From: Candidatus Acetatifactor stercoripullorum
Lineage (GTDB): Bacteria; Bacillota; Clostridia; Lachnospirales; Lachnospiraceae
Reading direction: 5' to 3'
Assembly (NCBI GenBank): GCA_019114005.1
Contig: DXGH01000034.1
Location: 1-32,902, forward strand
Length of the DNA stretch: 32,902 bases
Part shown: positions 16,467-24,725 of the stretch, in pieces
Layout: each line of letters opens with the position of its first letter
Position numbering within the stretch: the stretch's first letter is position 1
Made by a program: the position numbers and the translations under genes
Notes under the pieces: model-generated
Told to the model about the DNA's origin: nothing
Database searches by the model: none
What the model saw: the letters and a program-made list of their open reading frames with translations, nothing else

Positions 16467-18359
16467 ATGGAAAACAGGTGCGGTCAGGCTGCTTCTCTTT
16501 TTTTGGATGCTTTGTCCAAAAATAGGGAAAAAGGAAAGAATGAGAGCCTTCTCAAGGCATTTTCTCCCTTTCCCCCGGCCTCAGACAGGCAGGCCTATCA
16601 GGGGCTTCCGGAAGAAATCCGTCACAAGATCATAAAGGAGGGAGAATCCTTTTTGTCCTTTGCTTATCCTCCCATCCGGGCCACTGATTATATGAGTTTT
16701 AAGAGAACCGGCAGCCGGGCGGTCTACGAGGATCCTTATTTTTCCAGGCGCAGGGCTCTAAACAGCCTTGTGCTTGCAGAATGCGTAGAGGGAGAAGGCC
16801 GCTTTTTGGACGATATTATCAACGGCATCTATGCCCTGTGCGAGGAAAGTGCCTGGCAGATTCCGCCCCACAACAGCTATATCCGGGACAGTGAGCAGTT
16901 TATTCTGCCGGACTTTGAGAGGCCTGTACTGGATTTGTTTTCCTGTGAGACCGGCGCGCAGCTTTCCTGCATTTTATATCTGCTTTCCGAACAGCTGGAT
17001 CAGATCAGCCCTTTTATTACAAAAAGAATTCACAGAGAACTGGAAAACAGAATATTACAGCCCTATCTCACGGAGCATTTCTGGTGGATGGGACGAGACG
17101 GGGAGGAGATGTGCAACTGGACCGTGTGGTGTACCCAGAATGTGCTGATTACTGCCTTTTTAGCAGATTTTCCCGAGCAGATGCGGCTTGCGGTTCTGCA
17201 AAAGGCAGCTTCCAGCTGCGACTATTTTCTTGCAGGCTACGGTGAGGACGGCTGCTGCGACGAAGGCGCCCACTATTACCGCCATGCGGGGCTTTGTTTG
17301 TTTTGCGCCCTGGACATTCTGGATCAGGTCACAGGCGGCTTTTTTGCCCCCCTGTTTCAATGGGAAAAAATTAAAAATATTGCCTCCTATATTTTAAACG
17401 TCCATGTGAAGGACAACTGCTATTTTAACTTTTCTGACTGTTCTGCCACGCCGGGATACGCCGGGGCCAGAGAATATCTTTTCGGAAAGCGTACCGGGCA
17501 GCGTGCTCTGATGCTGTTTGGCGCCAGGGATTTTGGCAGATCAGGCTTCGCTCTTTACAATGATGAGGGCATCAGCCTCTACTACAGGCTGCAGACCGCC
17601 TTCTGCTCCCAGGAAATGATAGATTTTGCCCGGGAAAATCCTGCGGACATTCTCCCGGAGGATATTTTCTACCCAAGCGTGGGACTTTTTGTGGCCAGAA
17701 GCCCCTTGCTTTCCCTGGCGGTAAAGGCCGGGGACAACGCGGACAGCCACAATCACAACGATACGGGCAGCTTTACCCTTTACAAGGACGGAAAGCCTCT
17801 GTTTATTGATATCGGCGTGGAAAGCTATACGAAGAAAACCTTCTCCGAAAGACGCTACGAAATCTGGACCATGCAGTCTGGCTATCACAACCTTCCCACC
17901 CTAGACGGGCTGGATCAAAGAGATGGAGCCGCCTTCCGGGCCACCCAGGTGAAGACTGCCTTTGATCAGGATAAGGCCTCCATCTCCATGGAGCTTTCTG
18001 AGGCATATCCTTTTTCGGAAAATGCCTGCCTTGCCGGGGACGGCGCCTCCCCCTCCTACGTGCGGAAGGTGATTCTGTGGAAAAAGGAAAATAAAATAAA
18101 ACTAACGGACTGCACCAACTGTGAAAACGTCACCTTAAACCTCATTACCTACTATGCTCCTTCTGTCAAAATGAATTCTGGGGATTGCGGAGAAATTGTT
18201 TTGGAAGAAATTGCCAGCGCCTCTTTCCGGGGAGCAGAGCTTTTCGCCATTGATACGCTCCCGGTCACAGACCCCAGGCTTAAAGCCTCCTGGGACCACG
18301 ATCTGTACCGAATCCGCCTTACCCTCACAGGAGGACAGTTTGATCTCTGCATCCAGTAG
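16467..18359 (+). CDS. Heparinase II/III-family polysaccharide lyase-like protein
   Basis: A 630-residue protein with two parts. An N-terminal helical toroid (about 1-380) contains TEHFWWMGRDGEEMCNWT, CDEGAHYYRHAG and NCYFNFSDCSATPGYAGARE. A C-terminal beta-sandwich of the heparinase II/III type carries SHNHNDTGSFTLYKDG (H428, H430 and D432) followed by FIDIGVESYTKKTFSERRYE. The family cleaves uronic-acid-containing polysaccharides by beta-elimination, giving 4,5-unsaturated ends, which is the substrate type of the GH88 enzyme in the divergent operon. No signal peptide is present, so it acts on imported oligosaccharides. The start has AAAGGAGAGAG upstream. It follows the response regulator by 20 nt in one operon. 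Substrate (heparan-, hyaluronan- or alginate-like) is not determinable here. Confidence 0.82.
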   Translation: MENRCGQAASLFLDALSKNREKGKNESLLKAFSPFPPASDRQAYQGLPEEIRHKIIKEGESFLSFAYPPIRATDYMSFKRTGSRAVYEDPYFSRRRALNSLVLAECVEGEGRFLDDIINGIYALCEESAWQIPPHNSYIRDSEQFILPDFERPVLDLFSCETGAQLSCILYLLSEQLDQISPFITKRIHRELENRILQPYLTEHFWWMGRDGEEMCNWTVWCTQNVLITAFLADFPEQMRLAVLQKAASSCDYFLAGYGEDGCCDEGAHYYRHAGLCLFCALDILDQVTGGFFAPLFQWEKIKNIASYILNVHVKDNCYFNFSDCSATPGYAGAREYLFGKRTGQRALMLFGARDFGRSGFALYNDEGISLYYRLQTAFCSQEMIDFARENPADILPEDIFYPSVGLFVARSPLLSLAVKAGDNADSHNHNDTGSFTLYKDGKPLFIDIGVESYTKKTFSERRYEIWTMQSGYHNLPTLDGLDQRDGAAFRATQVKTAFDQDKASISMELSEAYPFSENACLAGDGASPSYVRKVILWKKENKIKLTDCTNCENVTLNLITYYAPSVKMNSGDCGEIVLEEIASASFRGAELFAIDTLPVTDPRLKASWDHDLYRIRLTLTGGQFDLCIQ

Positions 18360-18390
18360 GCGTTCCAACCCTCCCTGCGGTCTGTCCGTC

Positions 18391-18420
18391 TTTACTTTTC
18401 GGCCCGGCCTGTGGTATGAT
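18391..18420 (+). promoter_or_regulatory. Possible promoter for the PF06541 gene and niaR
   Basis: TTTACT (18391-18396), 18 bp, TATGAT (18415-18420). It lies in the 122-bp gap after the heparinase-family gene, about 60 bp before the next ATG. Confidence 0.35.
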
Positions 18421-18481
18421 GATTGGCAAAGCAGTATATAATGATTCTTAAATTTATTAGCTAAAGAAAAGGGAACCTGAC

Positions 18482-19813
18482 ATGACTTATAACTTGCTGC
18501 AAATTTCCTGGCTGTTTTTTATCTATTCCTTTGCGGGCTGGTGTATTGAAGTATGCGCCGCCGCGCTGCAGCGCCGGAAATTCATAAACCGAGGCTTTGT
18601 AAACAGCCCCCTGTGTCCCATCTATGGCTTTGGTTCGGCGCTGTTTGCCATTTTTCTGCCGGAGCTTACAGAAAATCCTTTCTTCCTGTTTCTGGGAGGA
18701 ATGCTCATGGCCGCAGTTTTGGAATACCTTACAGGCCTTGCCCTGGAGAAAATATTTCATCAAAAGCTGTGGGATTATTCACACATACGCTTTAACATAG
18801 GCGGCTATATCTGTCTGCGGTATTGTCTCCTCTGGGGAATTTTGGCAGTAATCACCATGCTGTTTGTGAATCCTCTGCTGTGTTCCCTACTGGATTTGAT
18901 ACCGGAGTTTCTGTCCACAGTGCTTTTGTGGGTGCTCTGGGGACTGCTGGCAGTGGACTTTATCACCACCGCTGTTTCCGTGCTGGGAATGAAATCCAGA
19001 GCCAGACGGCTGTCCCAGCTCACAGAAGGTATGCAGGAAACCTCAAAGCTGTTGGAAAATGCCCTGACCAAGCGGGTACAGTCCCGTATGCAGAAATCCT
19101 TCCCCGCCATTAATCCCCAGGCGGCTGCCGCAAAGAAAGAAAAATCCCAGGTCTTTGCCCAGGGCTGCAGCTTTTATAAGCTGTTCTGCCTGTTTTTCAT
19201 AGGTTCCTTTCTGGGGGATATCGTAGAGACTATCTTCTGCTATATCACCGCAGGAGAGCTTATGAGCCGGAGCAGTGTCGTCTACGGTCCCTTCAGCATT
19301 GTCTGGGGTCTTGCCTGCGCGCTGCTGACAGGACTTCTCTACCGCTATAAAGATAAAAGCGACGGATATATTTTTGCCGCAGGCACTCTTTTGGGCGGCG
19401 CTTATGAATATATCTGCAGCGTCTTTACGGAGCTGGTGTTTGGCACCATCTTTTGGGACTACAGCGGCTATACCTTTAACCTGGGAGGACGTATCAACCT
19501 GCTGTTCTGCTTTTTCTGGGGAATTGCAGCCATTGTGTGGCTGAAGCTCCTCTATCCTCGCCTGTCCTGCCTGATTGAGAAGCTGCCTAAACGCTTTGGC
19601 ACCATTCTGTGTAACTTTTTGATTGTATTTATGGTATTTAATATGGCCATATCCGCCGCCGCCCTTGCACGGTATACGGACAGAAACACACAAAAACCTG
19701 CCGCAGAGCAAAATGTCTCCCAAGCTGCCCAGGCTGTGAACAGCTTTTTAGACAGCCATTTTCCGGACGAGCGGATGGAGCGCATTTATCCCAATGCGAA
19801 AATCGTAAATTAA
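18482..19813 (+). CDS. Duplicated PF06541 (CmpB-like) integral membrane protein
   Basis: A 443-residue membrane protein containing two copies of the family unit usually annotated 'putative ABC-transporter type IV'. Copy one (about 5-150) reads FIYSFAGWCIEVCAAALQRR, VNSPLCPIYGFGS, LEYLTGLALEKIF, LWDYSHIRFNIGGYICL. Copy two (about 235-360) reads FIGSFLGDIVETIFCYITAG, VVYGPFSIVWG, YEYICSVFTELVFGTIFWDYSGYTFNLGGRINL. A charged cytosolic linker (about 180-225) joins them. The C-terminal tail (about 400-443) is soluble. The transported substrate and even transport activity are unproven for the family. It lies 33 nt upstream of niaR, probably in one operon, which hints at a link with NAD/niacin metabolism but does not prove it. 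Confidence 0.75.
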   Translation: MTYNLLQISWLFFIYSFAGWCIEVCAAALQRRKFINRGFVNSPLCPIYGFGSALFAIFLPELTENPFFLFLGGMLMAAVLEYLTGLALEKIFHQKLWDYSHIRFNIGGYICLRYCLLWGILAVITMLFVNPLLCSLLDLIPEFLSTVLLWVLWGLLAVDFITTAVSVLGMKSRARRLSQLTEGMQETSKLLENALTKRVQSRMQKSFPAINPQAAAAKKEKSQVFAQGCSFYKLFCLFFIGSFLGDIVETIFCYITAGELMSRSSVVYGPFSIVWGLACALLTGLLYRYKDKSDGYIFAAGTLLGGAYEYICSVFTELVFGTIFWDYSGYTFNLGGRINLLFCFFWGIAAIVWLKLLYPRLSCLIEKLPKRFGTILCNFLIVFMVFNMAISAAALARYTDRNTQKPAAEQNVSQAAQAVNSFLDSHFPDERMERIYPNAKIVN

Positions 19814-19846
19814 CGGGAAGTCATCAGATAACAGGGAGGAATTTCC

Positions 19847-20365
19847 ATGAATGACGCAGCGTTTAGAAGAAAAAGGATTCTGGAATATTTAAGCAGCAGG
19901 GCAGAGCCTGTAAACGGCTCCCAGCTGGCAAGGCACTTCGGCGTAAGCCGCCAGATTATCGTACAGGATGTGGCTATTCTCAGGGCAGAAAACCGCAATA
20001 TCCTCTCCACCAACAAAGGCTATATGCTCTTTCATCCCCAGGATATGCGCAAGGGCTGCACCGCTGTCATCGCCGTAAAGCACACCGCAGAAGAAACCCT
20101 GGATGAAATGCGTTCTATTGTGGACTTTGGCGGCAGTATGCTGGACGTGTTTATCGATCACGACCTCTACGGACAAATCCGGGTAGACCTTGTGATCAAT
20201 GATATCCAGGACGCCCAGGAATTCTGCGCCCGGCTGTCCCAGAGCAGTTCAAAGCCCTTAAAGGCTCTGACGGAGGATCTTCATTATCACACCATAAAAG
20301 CTCCCTCCGAAAAGGCCCTGGGCCTGATTCGTCAGGAGCTTAAGGAAAAGGGAATTCTGCTGTAG
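19847..20365 (+). CDS. niaR: NiaR-type transcription repressor of NAD biosynthesis
   Basis: A 172-residue regulator with an N-terminal HTH_11 domain (about 5-60: RRKRILEYLSSRAEPVNGSQL ARHFGVSRQIIVQDVAILRAE) and a C-terminal 3H domain named for conserved histidines, here in AVKHTAEETLDEM, VFIDHDLYGQIRVDL and EDLHYHTIKAPSEKA. NiaR proteins bind niacin with a metal ion and repress niacin uptake and de novo NAD genes in Firmicutes. Length is normal (about 170). The ATG has GGGAGGAA upstream. It follows the PF06541 gene by 33 nt and converges on the HEPN gene with only 16 bp between the ends. Confidence 0.88.
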   Translation: MNDAAFRRKRILEYLSSRAEPVNGSQLARHFGVSRQIIVQDVAILRAENRNILSTNKGYMLFHPQDMRKGCTAVIAVKHTAEETLDEMRSIVDFGGSMLDVFIDHDLYGQIRVDLVINDIQDAQEFCARLSQSSSKPLKALTEDLHYHTIKAPSEKALGLIRQELKEKGILL

Positions 20366-20381
20366 CCGACACCCAGAACCT

Positions 20382-20819
20382 TCAATTTCTACGTTTTCTA
20401 TCAACAGGATCGTTTTCCGCCATATTTCCCTTCTTTTGTATATATTCTTCTACCGTTTTCACAAATGTTTCCGCATGTGAAAGCTGAATAGCAGAGTCCT
20501 CTTTTGATGCCAGAAAAAAATCCGAGTAATCACATTTTTCCCGTATTCGGTATGCCCCGTCAATGATCTTATATATATCACGATCAAATTCTCCAGTATG
20601 CACAAAATATTGGTTAAAGTGGGCAATAACAGAGCTGTGCTTTGATGCATCAAATCCATCTAAAATATTCACCGCACGAATTCCATGAAAAATCGCATAA
20701 TAGGAACGGTTAATTGATGCTTTAAACAGCCCGGCATCATGATTCACTCTTGCCGCCTGCAGATCTTCTCTGGAACGTTCCAGCCTGTATCTGCACAATG
20801 TTTGAATATCAAGCTGCAT
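20382..20819 (-). CDS. HEPN-domain protein (predicted toxin of MNT/HEPN pair)
   Basis: About 145 residues, all helical. The HEPN core YRLERSREDLQAARV is followed by ASINRSYYAIFHGIRAV, which carries an R-X6-H motif (R38, H45). In HEPN proteins an R-X4-6-H motif is the RNase active site, so this may be an RNase-type toxin. The C-terminus is highly charged. The ATG at 20819 is preferred because it overlaps the nucleotidyltransferase stop by 11 nt; a longer reading to 20846 lies further inside that gene. The paired nucleotidyltransferase upstream supports a two-gene module. Confidence 0.8.
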   Translation of the reverse strand: MQLDIQTLCRYRLERSREDLQAARVNHDAGLFKASINRSYYAIFHGIRAVNILDGFDASKHSSVIAHFNQYFVHTGEFDRDIYKIIDGAYRIREKCDYSDFFLASKEDSAIQLSHAETFVKTVEEYIQKKGNMAENDPVDRKRRN

Positions 20820-21159
20820 AAACCACAACGCCTTCCTTATCCACATTTTTATAGAACGGGGAAATTGTTCTCCACTCCATGTACTCCTGATATTTTACAT
20901 CAATTATAGAAAATACTCTCAGGTATTTAAGCGCCAGATCAGTAGATACATCGCTGAGCTTTTCGTCGTATTTCCGCAGTTCCGAGTCCGTACCATCCAC
21001 CAGAACCATTATATCCACATCTGAATCCTTTGTCTGCGTTCCTCTGGCAACTGAGCCATATAAAATCACCGCTTTTAGACGCTTTCCATATACCCGGTGA
21101 AGAAGTTCCGCCATTTCCTGTAAAATTTCTCTTAACTTTTCGTCCTTAATCTTATCCAC
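20809..21159 (-). CDS. MNT-type minimal nucleotidyltransferase (predicted antitoxin)
   Basis: A 116-residue protein with the polymerase-beta-like signature GSVARG...DVD, i.e. GS-X10-D-X-D (G35, S36, D47, D49), as in MntA antitoxins that AMPylate their HEPN partner. The third acidic residue may be in SIIDVKYQEYMEWR. It starts at the GTG at 21159, with GGGAGG 8 nt upstream. It has its own extended -10 promoter at 21204-21212. It overlaps the HEPN gene, so expression is coupled. The alternative is a stand-alone nucleotidyltransferase of unknown target, but the gene order fits a toxin-antitoxin pair. Confidence 0.82.
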   Translation of the reverse strand: MDKIKDEKLREILQEMAELLHRVYGKRLKAVILYGSVARGTQTKDSDVDIMVLVDGTDSELRKYDEKLSDVSTDLALKYLRVFSIIDVKYQEYMEWRTISPFYKNVDKEGVVVYAA

Positions 21160-21203
21160 AGCATCAACCTCCCAATCCTAATGGCAATAAATTTTTCAGT
21201 CAT

Positions 21204-21212
21204 AGTATACCA
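21204..21212 (-). promoter_or_regulatory. Extended -10 promoter of the MNT/HEPN pair
   Basis: On the minus strand TGGTATACT (TG, one base, TATACT) lies about 45 bp upstream of the GTG start, in the gap between aguB and the nucleotidyltransferase gene. A -35 is not evident. It gives the pair expression independent of the polyamine genes upstream. Confidence 0.45.
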
Positions 21213-21262
21213 CAGAATTTTCCGCTCATCTATTGAATCAAGGCTTTTGGGGAATCCGCCTT

Positions 21263-22138
21263 CTATCTGCAGATCTCTTTATACATCTTTGGCCTTCTGT
21301 CCCGGAAAAGCCCCCATTCAAACCGAAGCTTCTCAATGCTCTCAAGATCAAAGGAATGAAGGAGTATCTTCTCCTGGGTCCGGTCCCCCTCCGAAAGAAT
21401 TTCTCCTGTTTCGTCCGTAATAAAAGAGGAACCATAGAACACAAGGCTGGAGGACTGATTGTTGTTCTCCTTAGCGGGAAGCACCACTTCCTCCCCGATG
21501 CGGTTTGCCGCAATCACAGGCATCACGTTTGCCGCCGCATGTCCCTGCATACAGCGCCGCCAGTGGGGCATACTGTCGCATCCGATAATGGGCTCGGAGC
21601 CTATGGCCGTGGGATACAAGAGAAGCTGGGCGCCCATCAGCGCCATACACCTTGCGGCCTCCGGGAACCACTGATCCCAGCAGATGCCCACTCCAATTCT
21701 GGCATAGGCAGTGTCCCACACCTGAAATCCTGTGTCTCCCGGTGTAAAATAGAATTTCTCCTGATAGAAATGATCATCGGGAATGTGGGTTTTACGATAG
21801 ATGCCCAAAATTGTGCCATCCGCGTCGATCACCGCCACCGAATTGTAGGTGGTATTCCCGCTTTTCTCAAAAAAGCTTATGGGCAGCACTACCTTCAGCT
21901 CGGAAGCCACCCTCTGAAAGTGGCGTACCGCAGGATTTTCCTCCGCCGGATAGGCCAGCTCATAGGAAGCATATTTTTTTTCCTGACAGAAATACCAGGT
22001 TTCAAACAGCTCCGGCAGCAGAATGATCTGCGCCCCCTCCGCCGCCGCCTGACGCACCAGCTTGTCCGCCGCCTTTATATTTACCTCTCTCTCCCGATTA
22101 CAGTACATCTGCACCGCCGCAACCGTCACCTGTTCCAT
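21263..22138 (-). CDS. aguB: N-carbamoylputrescine amidase
   Basis: Hydrolyses N-carbamoylputrescine to putrescine, CO2 and ammonia, the last step of the arginine-agmatine route. It is a 291-residue carbon-nitrogen hydrolase (nitrilase superfamily) with the Glu-Lys-Cys triad visible: E43 in LLPELFE, K116 in YRKTHIPD, C153 in VGICWDQWFPE. GCDSMPHWRRCMQGHAAANVMP is typical of the AguB branch. The start at 22138 has GGGAGG upstream. It follows aguA by 21 nt, which makes the assignment firm. It is the last gene of the polyamine region. Confidence 0.93.
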   Translation of the reverse strand: MEQVTVAAVQMYCNREREVNIKAADKLVRQAAAEGAQIILLPELFETWYFCQEKKYASYELAYPAEENPAVRHFQRVASELKVVLPISFFEKSGNTTYNSVAVIDADGTILGIYRKTHIPDDHFYQEKFYFTPGDTGFQVWDTAYARIGVGICWDQWFPEAARCMALMGAQLLLYPTAIGSEPIIGCDSMPHWRRCMQGHAAANVMPVIAANRIGEEVVLPAKENNNQSSSLVFYGSSFITDETGEILSEGDRTQEKILLHSFDLESIEKLRFEWGLFRDRRPKMYKEICR

Positions 22139-22159
22139 AGATACCTCCCTGTGAATTTT

Positions 22160-23260
22160 TCATATATTTGCCGGAATCTGCTGGGTAATGCAGTGGATAT
22201 TTCCTCCACCGATCAGAATATCTCTGGCATAAATCTGAATCACCTGGCGGTGGGGAAACAGCTCCTGCAGCGTCTCCTTTGCCAGCTTATCCATAGGGTC
22301 TCCAAATCCCGGCATTACAATATTTTTATTGGCAATATAAAAGTTTACATAAGAAGCCGCCAGCCTTTCCCCGGGCATTCTCGTAGGCTCTCCGTCGCAG
22401 GAATCCAGCCCTTCGCACTCCTCCTTAGTCACCGTCACCGGCGCCGGAAGCAAAAGCTTGTGCACCTTAAGGCTTCTTCCCCTGGCGTCCCTGGCCTGTT
22501 CCAGCGCCGCAAGACAGGCGTTGGACATTTCATACTGCACATCCTCCTTGTCCTGGGTCCACGCCAAAACTACTTCTCCCGGCCTGACAAAGGCGCAGAT
22601 ATTATCCACATGCTCGTTGGTCTCATCATTGTAAATTCCACAGGGAAGCCAGATCACAACGGACACTCCCAAATACTGGCGCAGCGTCTCCTCAATCTCT
22701 TCACGGCTCATCTGGGGATTTCTGCCCTTGCTCAAAAGACAGGGAGCCGTCACGATACAGGTTCCCTCTCCGTCCACATGGATGGAGCCACCCTCCAGAA
22801 TAAAATCCCGCTTGTCATACACATCCTTTTCAAAAAGGTCGCACAGCTTCCTTGCCATCTGGTTGTCCTTATCCCAGGGAAAATAGAGCCCGTCATAGAG
22901 CCCTCCCCAGGCGTTAAAGCCCCAGTCAATGCCCCGGATCTGCCCTTCCTTGTTTTTCACAAAGGTGGGAGCATAATCCCTTGCCCAGGAATCATTGCTG
23001 GACATCTCCACCACACGAATATGTGCGGGGAGCGCCGCCCTTGCATTGTCATACTGTGCTGCGGAAGCGCATACCGTCACCGGCTCGGAAAAGGAAATGG
23101 CCTCCGCCACCTTCACAAAAGCCTTTCTGGCCGCGTAGGCTCCGTACTGCCAGGAATCCGGCCGCTCCGGAAATATCATAATACAGCCCTGATGGGGCTC
23201 GAATTCCCCGGGCATACGGTAGCCGTCCTCAAGAGGCGTTGTATCCTTTATGATCCGCAT
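22160..23260 (-). CDS. aguA: Agmatine deiminase
   Basis: Converts agmatine to N-carbamoylputrescine and ammonia. 366 residues, the usual length. The pentein-fold motifs are present: DSWARDYAPTFVKNKEG (about 68-84), ILEGGSIHVDGEGT, YNDETNEHVDNICAFV, and the C-terminal GGGNIHCITQQIP with the nucleophile C357. No speB (agmatinase) is in the window, so putrescine comes by this two-step route. The start at 23260 has AAGGAGG upstream. It lies 70 nt after nspC and 21 nt before aguB, in the nspC-aguA-aguB transcription unit. Confidence 0.95.
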   Translation of the reverse strand: MRIIKDTTPLEDGYRMPGEFEPHQGCIMIFPERPDSWQYGAYAARKAFVKVAEAISFSEPVTVCASAAQYDNARAALPAHIRVVEMSSNDSWARDYAPTFVKNKEGQIRGIDWGFNAWGGLYDGLYFPWDKDNQMARKLCDLFEKDVYDKRDFILEGGSIHVDGEGTCIVTAPCLLSKGRNPQMSREEIEETLRQYLGVSVVIWLPCGIYNDETNEHVDNICAFVRPGEVVLAWTQDKEDVQYEMSNACLAALEQARDARGRSLKVHKLLLPAPVTVTKEECEGLDSCDGEPTRMPGERLAASYVNFYIANKNIVMPGFGDPMDKLAKETLQELFPHRQVIQIYARDILIGGGNIHCITQQIPANI

Positions 23261-23330
23261 ATGGATCCCTCCTTATCATTCTTTCCTATTTTTCTGCTGT
23301 TTCTCCAAGGGCTGTCTCTGATGCGCTGTG

Positions 23331-24503
23331 TTAAAGCCTTTCCTTAAAATCCTCGTAGCCGAAACGCTTCCATATTTTATATTCCCCGGTTCTGTCCTTC
23401 AAAACAATGGAGGGAAGGGGCATCCCGTTAAAGGTATTGGTCTTTACCATGGAATAAATCGCCATATCCCCAAAGACAAGCCTGTCTCCTTCCTGTAAGG
23501 GCTGGTCAAAGGAATAATCCCCGATCACATCCCCGGCCAGACAGGTGGGTCCTCCCAGCCGATAGGTATAGGGCTTCTCCCCAGGCTCCCCGCTGTGAAG
23601 CAGCGGCGGACGGTAGGGCATTTCCAGCACATCCGGCATGTGGCAGGCCGCCGAGGTGTCCAAAATGGCAATATGGATTCCATTGTGAACCACCTCCAGC
23701 ACAGAGGCTGCAAGAAAGCCCCCATTCAGCGCAACGGCCTCTCCCGGCTCCAGATATACCGTAAGTCCATAGGCTTCCTTCATATGCCGGATACATCGTT
23801 CCAGCCGGGGGATATCATAGCCCTTTCTGGTAATATGATGCCCTCCTCCGAAATTGATCCATTTCATGCCCTTGAGATAGCCTCCGAATTTCTCCTCCAC
23901 CGCCTTCAGAGTCTCCTCCAGGGCGTCCGCATCCTGCTCGCAGAGCGTGTGGAAATGCAATCCGTCCAGCAGGGACAAAAGAAAACCGCCGTCCTTCCTG
24001 ATCCCCTCCTCAAAGGCTTTTCTGGTCACCCCAAGCCGGGAGCCGGGAGCGCAAGGGTCGTAGATGGCATGTCCCTCCTGGGTGGAGCATTCCGGGTTGA
24101 TGCGCAGTCCGATACTTTTTCCCAAAGCCTTGGCTCTCTCTCCATACTTTTTCACCTGGTTCCAGGAGTTAAATACAATATGGTCACAATACTCCAAAAG
24201 CTCCGGAATCTCCTCCTCCTTGTAGGCCGGGGAAAATACATGATTTTCACAATACTTTCCCTCTTTTTCCAAAGGCGCTCTCATCTCCTGTGCGCCCAGC
24301 CTTGCTTCATACAATCCGCTGGCTGTTGCACCGGAAAGATACCTGCCGATCATGGGATACAAAGCATACATGGAAAAGGCCTTTTGGGCCAGCAAAATTC
24401 TGGCCCCCGTCCGCTCCATCACCCCCGCAAGTATTTTCAGATTCTCCTCTATCAGCCCCTCATCCACAATATAGCAAGGGGTAGGCAGCTCCTTTATTGT
24501 CAT
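23331..24503 (-). CDS. nspC: Carboxy(nor)spermidine decarboxylase
   Basis: PLP enzyme of the alanine-racemase fold (fold III) that decarboxylates carboxyspermidine to spermidine, or carboxynorspermidine to norspermidine. About 390 residues. PLP lysine K41 is in RILLAQKAFSMYALYP. HFHTLCEQ, INFGGGHHITRKGYD and VYLEPGEAV are the expected PLP-phosphate and active-site motifs, and LGGPTCLAGDVIGDYSF lies near the C-terminus. The ATG at 24503 is preferred over 24509 because GAGG is 7 nt upstream of it but only 1 nt from the other. It is separated from its partner dehydrogenase by the lysO pair and a terminator. It has its own strong promoter and a leader of about 215 nt that contains a structured repeat. 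Confidence 0.92.
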   Translation of the reverse strand: MTIKELPTPCYIVDEGLIEENLKILAGVMERTGARILLAQKAFSMYALYPMIGRYLSGATASGLYEARLGAQEMRAPLEKEGKYCENHVFSPAYKEEEIPELLEYCDHIVFNSWNQVKKYGERAKALGKSIGLRINPECSTQEGHAIYDPCAPGSRLGVTRKAFEEGIRKDGGFLLSLLDGLHFHTLCEQDADALEETLKAVEEKFGGYLKGMKWINFGGGHHITRKGYDIPRLERCIRHMKEAYGLTVYLEPGEAVALNGGFLAASVLEVVHNGIHIAILDTSAACHMPDVLEMPYRPPLLHSGEPGEKPYTYRLGGPTCLAGDVIGDYSFDQPLQEGDRLVFGDMAIYSMVKTNTFNGMPLPSIVLKDRTGEYKIWKRFGYEDFKERL

Positions 24504-24552
24504 ATCCATACCTCTAAGTTTTAAATACTTATGAAACCTATATTTTTATATC

Positions 24553-24700
24553 CTGTAATGTTACACATTGTATATTTCAAAAGCAGACCCTGGCTGGCCG
24601 CCGGTACTTAGGCTGCGTCCCCTGCAGCCTTATGTACCGCTGCAGCCAGCCCGGAGCGAAAGCGTGTCTGTGTTGAAATGTGCAATGTGTAACCTCACAG
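24553..24700. repeat. Structured intergenic repeat element, copy 2, in nspC leader
   Basis: The core 24565-24687 is 91% identical to 11101-11223. In this copy the terminal inverted repeat is longer: CTGTAATGTTACACATTG at 24553-24570 pairs with 24683-24700 with two mismatches. Inside are TATTTCAA/TTGAAA, CAGAC/GTCTG, CTGGCTG/CAGCCAG, GGTAC/GTACC and an apical GGCTGC/GCAGCC hairpin. Compared with copy 1, one outer pair changes from G-C to A-T, keeping the pairing. The element lies wholly between the predicted nspC transcription start (about 24719) and its ATG, so it should be transcribed as leader RNA. Confidence 0.82.
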
Positions 24701-24725
24701 GAATTTAGTACCCTATTCCATAAAA

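Noticed and set aside
21233..23347. A 704-codon open frame on the plus strand opposite aguB and aguA
   Set aside because: It covers two well-supported minus-strand genes and the gap between them. Its translation is His/Arg/Leu-rich with no recognisable domain. It is a codon-bias shadow.
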